A stretch of DNA of 42,499 bases. Source: Streptomyces sp. (GTDB lineage: Bacteria > Actinomycetota > Actinomycetes > Streptomycetales > Streptomycetaceae). The DNA lies in assembly GCF_031181705.1 (NCBI RefSeq), contig NZ_JAPSKN010000033.1, positions 1 to 42,499 of the forward strand, given 5' to 3'. Positions within the stretch are counted from its first letter, which is position 1. Each line of letters opens with the position of its first letter. Below are positions 24,006 through 32,359 of the stretch, in pieces. Below the pieces are notes generated by a model, which searched no databases, had not been told where the DNA came from, and saw nothing but the letters and a program-made list of their open reading frames with translations. The position numbers and the translations under genes were made by a program.

Positions 24006-25901
24006 ATGGGGAACACACCGGCCACGCCCCGGCACGGCGACGACGGCATCCTCGTCACCGACCTTCCCGGCCTTCTCTTCGACGGAGAGTACGAGGAGAC
24101 TCATCACGACATCCGAGCGGTCCTCTTCGACCCGGCGTTCGACCCCCACGAGGGCCTGACCCCGCAGGAGTCGGGGAAGCTGACGTACGAACGCTCCAGA
24201 GTGCTGCACGCCGCGCTGGAGCGACCGCTGAACATGCTGCGCCGGCCGCGGCGGCTGTTCGCCCTGGCGGAGTGGTCGTCGCTGCTGGACCCCGCGATCT
24301 TCTCCGTGCTCCTCGTCCACCACAACCTCTGCCTCGGCACGGTCCTCGACCTCGGTGCGGGCCGGGACGACATCAAGGACCACGTCGAGGAACTGGACCG
24401 GCTCGATTCGTTCGGCCCCTACATGGCCACGGAGTTCGGGTACGGCAACAACGTGGCCGCGCTGCGCACCGAGGCGGTCTACGACGCGGAAGCAGAGGCG
24501 TTCCTGCTCAACACCCCGGACGCCGGTGCGCAGAAGTTCATGTCCTTCGGCGGCTTCCCGGACGTTCCGAAGCTCGCGGTGGTGCTGGCCCGGCTCAAGG
24601 CAGACGGGAGGAACCACGGGGTCCACCCCTTCATCGTCCGGATCAGTGACGGGGGGAAGCTCTGCGAGGGCGTGCGCGTCACGCCCTGCCCCGAACAGCC
24701 GGTCCAGGGCGTCGACCACGCGCTGACCTGGTTCGACCAGGTCACCGTCCCGCGACGCAACCTCCTGCACGGCGAGTCGGGAGGGTTCTCCTCCGACGGC
24801 GCGTTCCAGCCCGGCGGAGGGAACCTGCGCCGGCGGTTCCTGCGCACGATGAGCCGCATCCAGCCGGGCCGCCTCTGCGTGGCCAGCGCCGCGGTGGGCG
24901 CGGGAAAGGCCAGCGTCTACACGGCTCTGCGCTACGCGGAGAGAAGGCTGACCAACGGCCCCGGCCGGGGCGAAGTGCCCGTGCTGGAGCACCGGAGCCA
25001 TCAGCGGGACCTGTTCCCCGCCCTGGCCAGGGTGTACGCCATGAATCTGCTCCTGAACCACGCCAAGCGGGAGTTCCTGGCCCACTCCGGCGACACCCCG
25101 TCGGACGACCTGAACCACCTGATCTCGATCACGAAGGCCCTCGCCACGTGGGAGATGAGCGACGTCGCCGGGATCTGCCGTGAACGCTGCGGAGCCCAGG
25201 GCATGTTCCGGGTCAACCGGATCGCCGACTACGGCTCGCTGCTGCACGGCCTGGTCACCGCCGAGGGCGACAACCAGGTGCTGCTGGCGACGACGGCCGG
25301 CCAGCTGATCGCCCGAGCCGACCCAAACCGGTCTCCGGTTCCGCCGGCCGGACCCGTGGACCGGGTCGATGACGCCGGGGCGGCCGATGGCGACGGCCCG
25401 GACGCCCAGGTGGAGTTGCTGCGCTTCCGGGAGCAGTACCTGTGCCGGGCGGCGCGGGCATCGATGGCGGAGTCGGAAGGCACGTACTTCGACGCCTGGA
25501 ACGGCGTCGTGAACACCGCCCTCGACATGGCACGGACGCGTGGAGTGCGCATCGCGCTCGAGCAGTTCCGCGCTGCGCTGCCCTCGCTCGCCGACGCGCA
25601 GGACCGGACGGCCCTGCGTGTGCTGGCGTCGCTGTACGGACTGGTCGAGATCCAGCGCGACGCGGGCTGGTACCTGGCCAAGGGCCTGCTGAGCGCGGAG
25701 CAGGTCGAGGGGATGCCCGCGGCGGTGGACCGTTGCTGCGCGCTGCTTCGTCCGCACGCGGGGCGCCTGATCGACGCGTTCCGGCTCTCCCCGGAACTGC
25801 TGCGCGCCCCGATCGCCTTCGAGGACTACGCCGCCGCCTTCCAGCGCCACGTCGGCACACCCGGCCCCGACGCGAACCCGACGCGCACCCCCGGGCAGTG
25901 A
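24006..25901 (+). CDS. Acyl-CoA oxidase-like flavoprotein
   Basis: A 631-residue protein with the acyl-CoA oxidase pattern: YMATEFGYGNNVAALRTEAVYD (about 140-160), a flavin-domain stretch HPFIVRISDGGKLCEGV, GVDHALTWFDQVTVPRRNLLH, and CGAQGMFRVNRIADYGSLLHG followed by EGDN. A helical C-terminal domain follows. The family oxidises acyl thioesters to the 2-enoyl form with FAD, using oxygen in true oxidases. It could install a double bond in, or otherwise tailor, the acyl chain. GGAGGA at 5 bases supports ATG 24006 over ATG 23982. It ends the plus-strand operon and is convergent with the next gene. Acyl-ACP rather than acyl-CoA is a possible substrate. Confidence 0.85.
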   Translation: MGNTPATPRHGDDGILVTDLPGLLFDGEYEETHHDIRAVLFDPAFDPHEGLTPQESGKLTYERSRVLHAALERPLNMLRRPRRLFALAEWSSLLDPAIFSVLLVHHNLCLGTVLDLGAGRDDIKDHVEELDRLDSFGPYMATEFGYGNNVAALRTEAVYDAEAEAFLLNTPDAGAQKFMSFGGFPDVPKLAVVLARLKADGRNHGVHPFIVRISDGGKLCEGVRVTPCPEQPVQGVDHALTWFDQVTVPRRNLLHGESGGFSSDGAFQPGGGNLRRRFLRTMSRIQPGRLCVASAAVGAGKASVYTALRYAERRLTNGPGRGEVPVLEHRSHQRDLFPALARVYAMNLLLNHAKREFLAHSGDTPSDDLNHLISITKALATWEMSDVAGICRERCGAQGMFRVNRIADYGSLLHGLVTAEGDNQVLLATTAGQLIARADPNRSPVPPAGPVDRVDDAGAADGDGPDAQVELLRFREQYLCRAARASMAESEGTYFDAWNGVVNTALDMARTRGVRIALEQFRAALPSLADAQDRTALRVLASLYGLVEIQRDAGWYLAKGLLSAEQVEGMPAAVDRCCALLRPHAGRLIDAFRLSPELLRAPIAFEDYAAAFQRHVGTPGPDANPTRTPGQ

Positions 25902-25925
25902 CCACGGCTTCGTTCACCGGGTCCG

Positions 25926-26348
25926 TCAGGCGGAGCCGACGGGCAGCAGCACCCCGGCCAGCGTTCCCGCGAGGGTCAGGGTCAGGAAGGCGGCGCCCCA
26001 GGTCATCGCCAGGCGTACGCGGCGGTACTTGAGCGATATCGCGCGCTGCAGGAACTCCAGGCGGGTCTCGGCGGCGCAGCCGGGGCGCGGCCGGGACGCC
26101 AGGCCGAGCAGGACCAGTGCCGGGGCGCAGGCCGCGCAGCCGGACCAGACCAGCAGCTGGGGAACCACCGCGTACTGGCCGGGCGCGATGGCGCCCACGG
26201 TGATCGCGCCGAGCAGGGCCGTCAGGGCCGCGCCCAGCGTCGCCAGGGTCAGTCCCGCTCTGCTGTCGGCCTTCGCCAGTCGCTCCCGGGCCCGGAGCAG
26301 GGGCTCGGGGCCGAGTTCCGCCGTGCGCTCGTCTTCGAGTGTGGTCAT
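25926..26348 (-). CDS. Small membrane protein resembling Pycsar effector PycTM
   Basis: A 140-residue protein with three likely membrane helices (about 31-50, 62-84, 113-135). The entry to helix 1, RERLAKADSRAGLTLATLGA, resembles the ADxKA-type signature of PycTM (DUF5706) proteins, which act as membrane-disrupting effectors in Pycsar anti-phage systems. No pyrimidine cyclase gene is adjacent, so if the family call is right this is an orphan or housekeeping relative. ATG 26348 follows GGGGGAGG closely. It marks the junction between the cluster and the ordinary chromosomal genes. Confidence 0.55.
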   Translation of the reverse strand: MTTLEDERTAELGPEPLLRARERLAKADSRAGLTLATLGAALTALLGAITVGAIAPGQYAVVPQLLVWSGCAACAPALVLLGLASRPRPGCAAETRLEFLQRAISLKYRRVRLAMTWGAAFLTLTLAGTLAGVLLPVGSA

Positions 26349-26413
26349 TCCTCCCCCTCACTGATCGACGGCTTTCCCGGGTACCCGGGAGGGGCATTTC
26401 CACTACGCCCGCG

Positions 26414-27121
26414 TCAGCTGTTCCACGTCTCGTCGTAGGGGTCGCGGGGTGGCGGGACCGGGCGGGAGGAGACGACCTCGACGTACGGGACGGGGCCCTT
26501 GTTGACCGGGTCCTCGGTGCGGCGGGGGGTGTAGCGGCCGGTGATCTCCAGCCAGGTGTCGGGGCGCAGCACCGGGGGGACGGCGCCGGTCAGGGCGATC
26601 TTGACCGGCTGGGCGTCCGCCGCGCAGCAGTTGAGGCCCATGCGGACCAGGTAGGGGGTGCCCGTCCGGTCCAGGGTGACGAAGCCGGTGATCCTCAGGT
26701 CGCGGCCCTTCAGAAAGCGGCCCTTGTCGTAGACCGCGCGGCTCGCGTAGTCGGCGACGGCGAGGCGGAGGGGGCCGTCGCCGGCGGGGAGCGCCGGGAA
26801 GCCGAAGGGTTTCGTCAGGGCCGTGCCGGTGTGGGACGCGCTGTAGGAGCCGAGGGCCGGCGGGGCGACCAGGATCAGGGCGAGGACCGGGAGGGTGAGG
26901 AGCCAGGAGACGCGTGGCTCGCGGTGGTGGTGTGCCCGGGCGGGGGCGCGGCGGTCGTAGTGGAGGGTCGCGGCCGCCGTCGCGATCAGGACCACGCCCG
27001 CCAGCAGCACCAGGGGGCGCAGCCCCTCCTTGACGTAGCGCAGGTACAGGTCGGTGGTGCCGGCGTGCAGGAGGGTGGCGCCGAGCAGGAACAGCAGGGC
27101 CGACTGGGCGAGGCGGTTCAC
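26414..27121 (-). CDS. TIGR03943-family membrane protein, partner of the permease
   Basis: A 235-residue protein: two N-terminal membrane helices, a histidine-containing linker (RAHHHREP), a third helix, then a soluble domain with DLRITGFVTLDRTGTPYLVRMGLNCCAADAQP in segments typical of TIGR03943 putative permease subunits. Members are regularly encoded beside YraQ/DUF318 permeases, as here. The CC pair suggests metal or redox chemistry, but the substrate is not known to me. GTG 27121 overlaps the permease stop by 4 bases (GTGA), so the proteins are co-translated and probably form one complex. Confidence 0.88.
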   Translation of the reverse strand: MNRLAQSALLFLLGATLLHAGTTDLYLRYVKEGLRPLVLLAGVVLIATAAATLHYDRRAPARAHHHREPRVSWLLTLPVLALILVAPPALGSYSASHTGTALTKPFGFPALPAGDGPLRLAVADYASRAVYDKGRFLKGRDLRITGFVTLDRTGTPYLVRMGLNCCAADAQPVKIALTGAVPPVLRPDTWLEITGRYTPRRTEDPVNKGPVPYVEVVSSRPVPPPRDPYDETWNS

Positions 27122-28215
27122 AGCAGGACCGTTCCGGTCAGGGCCGACACCAGGACGGCCAGGGCGAGGGTCGCGGGGGCGAAGCGCAGGGCGAAGGCGC
27201 GGCCGAAGGTGCCCGCCTGCATCGCGAAGAGCTTGAGGTCGACCATCGGGCCGACGACCAGGAACGTCAGACGGGCCGTCAGGGAGAACTGGGTGAGGGA
27301 CGCCGCGACGAACGCGTCCGCCTCCGAGCAGATCGACAGGAGCACGGCCAGGGCGGCGAGGGCCAGGACCGACAGGACGGGGTGGCCTGCGGCCAGGGCC
27401 AGCCAGTCGGCCGGCACGACCGCCTTGAGGGTCGCCGCCGCCATCGCGCCGATGACGAGGAAGCCGCCCGCGTGCGTGACGTCGTGGCGGACCGAGCCCC
27501 AGAAGGCCGCGCCCGCGCCCTGACCGCCGTACGGGGCCCGGGCCGGGAGCCGCAGCCAGTCCGTGCGGCCGAGGCGGTGCCAGAGCCAGCCCATCGCGCA
27601 GGCCACCAGCAGGCTCGCGACGAGACGGGCCAGGACCATCTCGGGGTTGCCGGGGAACGCCACGGCCGTCGCCGTCAGGACGACGGGGTTGATGGCGGGC
27701 GCCGAGAGGAGGAACGCCAGGGCCGCGGCCGGGGTGACGCCCCGGCGGACCAGCGCCCCGGCCACCGGGACCGAGGCGCATTCGCAGCCCGGCAGGACCG
27801 CGCCCGCCGCGCCCGCGACCGGAACCGCCAGGGCCGGGCGCTTCGGCAGGGCCCGCGCGAAGAACGACGGCGGCACGAACACCGCGATCGCCGCCGAGAG
27901 CAGCACGCCGAGCACCAGGAAGGGCAGGGCCTGGACCAGCACCGCGACGAACACGGTCATCCAGCTCTGCATCACCGGTGCGGACAGGGCGCCGCGGATC
28001 GGGTCCTGGAACATCACCGCCGTGAGCAGCAGGAGGGTCAGCAGGAGCGGCGAGTCGAGGTGCCTGGCCTCGTTCCCGTTCCCGTCCCCGTCGCGGGAGG
28101 GCTCTGCGCCCGCTCCCGTGTCCGTGTCGCTGTCCGCGGTCGTGTCCCCGGGGTCGGTCGGGGCGGTCTTCGTGGTGGCCACGGGCCCGGTACCTCCGGT
28201 GGTGCGCGAGGGCAT
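27118..28215 (-). CDS. YraQ/DUF318-like permease
   Basis: A 365-residue integral membrane protein with a hydrophilic N-terminal extension of about 50 residues rich in Asp, Thr and Gly, then about eight helices. The PGCECASVPV motif (142-151) and SICSEADAFVAASL are hallmarks of this permease family. The transported species is not established; the cysteines suggest a metal or redox-linked substrate. ATG 28215 follows GGGGAGGG. It is divergent from the RCK protein, with a 150-base gap that should hold both promoters. Confidence 0.9.
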   Translation of the reverse strand: MPSRTTGGTGPVATTKTAPTDPGDTTADSDTDTGAGAEPSRDGDGNGNEARHLDSPLLLTLLLLTAVMFQDPIRGALSAPVMQSWMTVFVAVLVQALPFLVLGVLLSAAIAVFVPPSFFARALPKRPALAVPVAGAAGAVLPGCECASVPVAGALVRRGVTPAAALAFLLSAPAINPVVLTATAVAFPGNPEMVLARLVASLLVACAMGWLWHRLGRTDWLRLPARAPYGGQGAGAAFWGSVRHDVTHAGGFLVIGAMAAATLKAVVPADWLALAAGHPVLSVLALAALAVLLSICSEADAFVAASLTQFSLTARLTFLVVGPMVDLKLFAMQAGTFGRAFALRFAPATLALAVLVSALTGTVLL

Positions 28216-28366
28216 GTCCCTCCCCTCCCCTTGTGTACGGGCGGGGCGGTCCCGCCGTTCACACCGCCCGGCCCCCTTCTTCTGGAACCAGCCCTCCCGG
28301 TGCGGCAGTCTTCTCCCCGTGGGGAGCGTTCCGAACCAGGGTCAGCCAGGTGTTCCGGCCACGCAC

Positions 28367-30241
28367 ATGATCGTGTGCGGTGACGACGGACTCGCGCACC
28401 GACTGGCCGCCGAACTGCGCGGGGTCTACGGCGAACAGGTCACGCTCGTCGTGCCGTCCTCGGGACGCCGGGTGCGGCAGCCGGTGGTCGGGCGGGCCCG
28501 GGCCGCGTCGGCCGCGCTGCTCGACCGGTTCGTGAGCGCGGCCGCCGGCCGCACGGGCACGGGCGGCGCCGAACCCGCGCCGGGCGAACAGGTCGTGGAG
28601 GCCGCCGAGATCACCGAGGCCGTGCTCGGCGAGGCGGGCGTCGACCGGGCGGCCGCGCTGGCGCTCGTGTACGACGACGACGAGACCAACATCCGCGCCG
28701 CGCTCACCGCCCGCCGGCTCAACCCCCGCCTGCGTCTCGTACTGCGCCTCTACAACCGCAGGTTGGGCCAGCACATCGAGGAACTGCTGGACCAGGCGGC
28801 CGCCGTGGCCTCCGGAACGGGGCCGGGGCAGGCCGGACTCGACGCGTCGACGACCGTGCTGTCCGACGCGGACACGGCCGCGCCCGCGCTGGCCGCCACC
28901 GCCCTCGTCGGCACCAGCAAGGTCGTCCAGACGGAAGGCCTGGTGCTGCGGGCGGTGGAGCGGCAGCCGCCGCGGCCGGGCGAGGTGGCCGACCCGGGGC
29001 TGTGCACGCTGGCGCTGCTGTCCGCGACGAGCAACGACCCGGCCGGGGCGGACGGTTCCGAGGGCAGCGGGGAGCAGGGGCCGCGGCTGCTGCCGGACGA
29101 GGCGGCGGTGGCGTCGGCGACCGGCCGCGGGACGGTGGTGCTGGAGCAGGTGTCGTACTCCGGGCCGTCCCTGCCGTCGGGGCGGGGTGGTGTGCCGCCG
29201 CTCGCCTCGCTGTTCTCACGCAGGCTGCGCTGGTCGCTGGCCGGACTGGTGGGGTGTGTGCTCGCGCTCGCCGTCGCGCTGATGGTCGTGGCCGGGCAGC
29301 ATCCGCTGTACGCGACGTATGTGACGCTGCTCGATCTGTTCGGCATCAACGATCCCGCGTACCACGCTTCGACGGGGCGCCAGATCCTCCAACTGCTGTC
29401 CGGACTGGTCGGGTTGCTGCTGCTGCCGGTGCTGCTGGCCGCGGTGCTGGAGGCGCTGGGGACGTTCCGCAGCGCGTCCGCGCTGCGCAAGCCGCCGCGG
29501 GGACTCGGCGGGCATGTGGTGCTGCTGGGTCTCGGGAAGATCGGGACGCGGGTGCTGACGCGGTTGCGGGAACTGCACATTCCCGTGGTGTGCGTGGAGT
29601 CCGACCCGGAGGCGCGGGGGCTCGCCACGGCGCGGCGGCTGCGGGTGCCGGTGGTGCTCGGGGACGTCACGCAGGAGGGGGTCCTGGAGGCGGCGAAGAT
29701 CCACCGGGCGTCCGCACTGCTGGCGCTCACCAGCGCGGACACCACGAACCTGGAGGCGTCGCTGTACGCCCGGTCCGTGCGGCCCGATCTGCGGGTGGTG
29801 CTGCGGCTGTACGACGACGACTTCGCGACCGCCGTGTACCGCACGCTCCGGGCCGCGCATCCGTCGGCCCTCACCCGGAGCCGGAGCGTGTCGCACCTGG
29901 CCGCGCCCGCGTTCGCCGGGGCGATGATGGGGCGGCAGATCCTCGGGGCGATCCCGGTGGAGCGGCGGGTGCTGCTGTTCGCGGAGATCGAGGTGGGCGG
30001 GCATCCGCAGCTGGAGGGGCGGACGGTGGGCGAGGCGTTCCGCGCCGGGGCGTGGCGGGTGCTGGCGCTCAACACGGCGCCCTCGACGCCGGGTGGGGAA
30101 CGGGCGGCGGCCTCGGGTCTGGTGTGGGATCTGCCTCCTACGTATGTGCTCGGGGCCGGGGACCGGGTGGTGCTGGCGGCGACACGGCGGGGGCTGGCGG
30201 AGTTGCTGGGGCGGAGGCGGCGGGAGCGGACGGGGGCGTGA
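28367..30241 (+). CDS. RCK/TrkA-N potassium-channel-like membrane protein
   Basis: A 624-residue protein with two nucleotide-binding modules around a membrane part: an N-terminal TrkA-N-like region (about 1-150), two or three hydrophobic segments (about 285-370), then a full Rossmann RCK domain from about 380 with GHVVLLGLGKIGTRV and a C-terminal TrkA-C-like region. Such proteins gate ion flow in response to nucleotides. No TVGYG-type selectivity filter was found between the helices, so the pore could be atypical. ATG 28367 lacks a strong ribosome-binding site; an in-frame GTG at 28319 would add 16 residues and could be a leaderless start. Confidence 0.85.
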   Translation: MIVCGDDGLAHRLAAELRGVYGEQVTLVVPSSGRRVRQPVVGRARAASAALLDRFVSAAAGRTGTGGAEPAPGEQVVEAAEITEAVLGEAGVDRAAALALVYDDDETNIRAALTARRLNPRLRLVLRLYNRRLGQHIEELLDQAAAVASGTGPGQAGLDASTTVLSDADTAAPALAATALVGTSKVVQTEGLVLRAVERQPPRPGEVADPGLCTLALLSATSNDPAGADGSEGSGEQGPRLLPDEAAVASATGRGTVVLEQVSYSGPSLPSGRGGVPPLASLFSRRLRWSLAGLVGCVLALAVALMVVAGQHPLYATYVTLLDLFGINDPAYHASTGRQILQLLSGLVGLLLLPVLLAAVLEALGTFRSASALRKPPRGLGGHVVLLGLGKIGTRVLTRLRELHIPVVCVESDPEARGLATARRLRVPVVLGDVTQEGVLEAAKIHRASALLALTSADTTNLEASLYARSVRPDLRVVLRLYDDDFATAVYRTLRAAHPSALTRSRSVSHLAAPAFAGAMMGRQILGAIPVERRVLLFAEIEVGGHPQLEGRTVGEAFRAGAWRVLALNTAPSTPGGERAAASGLVWDLPPTYVLGAGDRVVLAATRRGLAELLGRRRRERTGA

Positions 30242-30353
30242 ACGCCGAGCGGTGACCTGTCATGGCCCGGCGTCACGAGGTGCCCGGCTTGCCGTGGGGC
30301 TGGGCGTCGGCGCAACCCGGCGCTGCGGGGTACCGCCCCCGGCCCGACCCGAG

Positions 30354-32222
30354 CTACCGGGCGCCCGGAACCCCCTTCAGGTGCCGCTCCGCGAACTCCA
30401 GCTCCAGCCGCACCTGCTTGATCCGCTCGTCCACGACCAGCGACCCGTGCCCGGCGTCGTACCGGTACACCTCGTGGACCGCGCCCCGCGCCTCCAGGCG
30501 CTTGACGTAGTTCTCGATCTGGCGGATCGGGCAGCGGGGATCGTTGACACCGGCCGAGATGTAGACGGGCGCCTTGACCTGGTCGACGTAGGTGATCGGG
30601 GACGACGCCTCGAAGCGGTCGGGCACCTCCTCCGGTGTGCCGCCGAGGAGCGTGCGGTCCATCGCCTTCAGCGCCTCCATCTCGTCGTGGTACGCCGTGA
30701 CGTAGTCCGCGACGGGCACCGCCGCGATGCCGACGGCCCACGCGCCGGGCTGGACGCCCAGGCCGAGGAGGGTGAGGTAGCCGCCCCAGGAACCGCCGGT
30801 CAGGACGAGCCGCTCGGGGTCGGCCAGGCCCGAGGTGACGGCCCACTCGCGGACCGCGGCGATGTCCTCCAGCTCGATGAGGCCCACGCGGTGCTTCAGG
30901 GCGTCCGTCCAGGCGCGGCCGTAGCCCGTGGAGCCGCGGTAGTTGACACGGATCACCGCATAGCCGTGATCGACCCAGGCCGCCGGGCCCGCCGCGAAGG
31001 AGTCGCTGTCGTGCCAGGTCGGGCCGCCGTGGATGTCGAAGACCGTGGGAAGCGGGCCGGTGGCGCCCCTCGGCTTCTGGACGAGGGCGTGGATGCGGCC
31101 GCCCGGCCCCTCCACCCACACGTCCTCCACCGGCACCGAGCCGGGCGACTTCAGGCCGGGCGGGTCGAGGACGACACCGCCCGCCGTGGAGCGCACCGCC
31201 GACGGCTCGGCCGCCGAGGACCACAGGTACTCCACGCTGCCGTCGGGCCGGGCCGTGGCGCCGGAGACCGTGCCGGGCGGGGTCGGGATCTCCGTCAGGG
31301 CGCGGCTCGCCAGGTCGTAGCGGAACAGCTCGCTGCGGGCCTCGAAGCCGTGCACGATGAGCAGAGCGCTGCCGTCCGGGTACCACTCGGCACTGACGTC
31401 GCCGGGCAGCTCCAGCGCCAGGTCCGTCTGCTCGCCGGTGGCCACGTCCCAGACGAGGGGCTCCCAGCGGCCGCGGCGCTGGTGGCCGATGAGCAGGCGC
31501 GTGTCACCGTCGACGGGAGCGAAGCCGAGGACCTCCAGGCCCAGCTCGCGGGTACCGCCCTCGGTGTCGTCGAGATCGGCCACCGCCGTGCCGTCGGGGC
31601 GCAGCACGCGCAGGGCCGAGTGCATCGCGTCGCCGTGCTCGGTGTGCTCGACGGCGATGAGCGAACCGTCGTGGGAGAGGTCGCCGACGCCGGCCGACTC
31701 GCGGTGGCGGTAGATCTCCACCGGGGCCTCGCCGGTGCGGACCAGGTGGATCGTCGTGCCGTCCTCGTCCGTGGAGCGGCCGACGACCGCCGTGCGGCCG
31801 TCGCGGCCCAGGGCGAGGCCCGCCGGGTAGGAGGCCTGAAGGCCCTCGGCGGCCGGCTCGTCGGGGCCGCCCTCGAAGGGCTGGCGGCGCCACACGCCGT
31901 ACTCGTCGCCGTCCTTGTCGTCGAACCACCAGATCCACGCGCCGTCCGGCGACAGCACACCGTCCGTCGTGCCGTTGGGCCGGTCCGTCACCTGGCGCTG
32001 CTCGCCCGTCGACCGGTCCCACGCGTACAGCTCGTACGTCCCCGTCGCGTTCGACACGAACAGGGAGCGGTCCGGCGCGTCCTGCGCCCAGTCGGGCAGG
32101 GACACCCGGGGCGCCCGGAAGCGCTTCTCCCAGTCGGGCATCCGCTCCTGCTGTCCCGCCTGTACCACGTGTTCGTGCTGGTCCCGTTCATCCCGTGCGC
32201 CGGGCCCGTTGCTCTCAGTCAT
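30354..32222 (-). CDS. S9-family prolyl oligopeptidase-like serine peptidase
   Basis: A 622-residue cytosolic peptidase with no signal peptide. A beta-propeller covers about 40-350, with WDRSTGEQRQVTD and related blade repeats. The alpha/beta-hydrolase domain carries Ser478 in GGSWGGY, Asp561 in VNDPRCP and His592 in AGHGSLV. Family members cleave short peptides, often after proline or as acyl-aminoacyl peptidases. It is divergent from SURF1 and convergent with the RCK gene, and I take it as a chromosomal gene rather than part of the cluster. A prolyl oligopeptidase (FlaP) is known to process a class III leader, and the precursor has one Pro next to the core, so recruitment is conceivable. 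ATG 32222 is close to a CAGTAT box, allowing a leaderless transcript. Confidence 0.93.
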   Translation of the reverse strand: MTESNGPGARDERDQHEHVVQAGQQERMPDWEKRFRAPRVSLPDWAQDAPDRSLFVSNATGTYELYAWDRSTGEQRQVTDRPNGTTDGVLSPDGAWIWWFDDKDGDEYGVWRRQPFEGGPDEPAAEGLQASYPAGLALGRDGRTAVVGRSTDEDGTTIHLVRTGEAPVEIYRHRESAGVGDLSHDGSLIAVEHTEHGDAMHSALRVLRPDGTAVADLDDTEGGTRELGLEVLGFAPVDGDTRLLIGHQRRGRWEPLVWDVATGEQTDLALELPGDVSAEWYPDGSALLIVHGFEARSELFRYDLASRALTEIPTPPGTVSGATARPDGSVEYLWSSAAEPSAVRSTAGGVVLDPPGLKSPGSVPVEDVWVEGPGGRIHALVQKPRGATGPLPTVFDIHGGPTWHDSDSFAAGPAAWVDHGYAVIRVNYRGSTGYGRAWTDALKHRVGLIELEDIAAVREWAVTSGLADPERLVLTGGSWGGYLTLLGLGVQPGAWAVGIAAVPVADYVTAYHDEMEALKAMDRTLLGGTPEEVPDRFEASSPITYVDQVKAPVYISAGVNDPRCPIRQIENYVKRLEARGAVHEVYRYDAGHGSLVVDERIKQVRLELEFAERHLKGVPGAR

Positions 32223-32359
32223 GGCCCCATACTGCCCGCCCGGGCCGGTATCCCGCTGGCCAGGTCCCCAGCCTGTGGACAACCTCCACCGCTCCCCCCC
32301 CCCCGGCCGTTGCCCACCCCGCGGGCCGGAGCGGGCCGGCAGCCCCGTACCGTGGGGGT

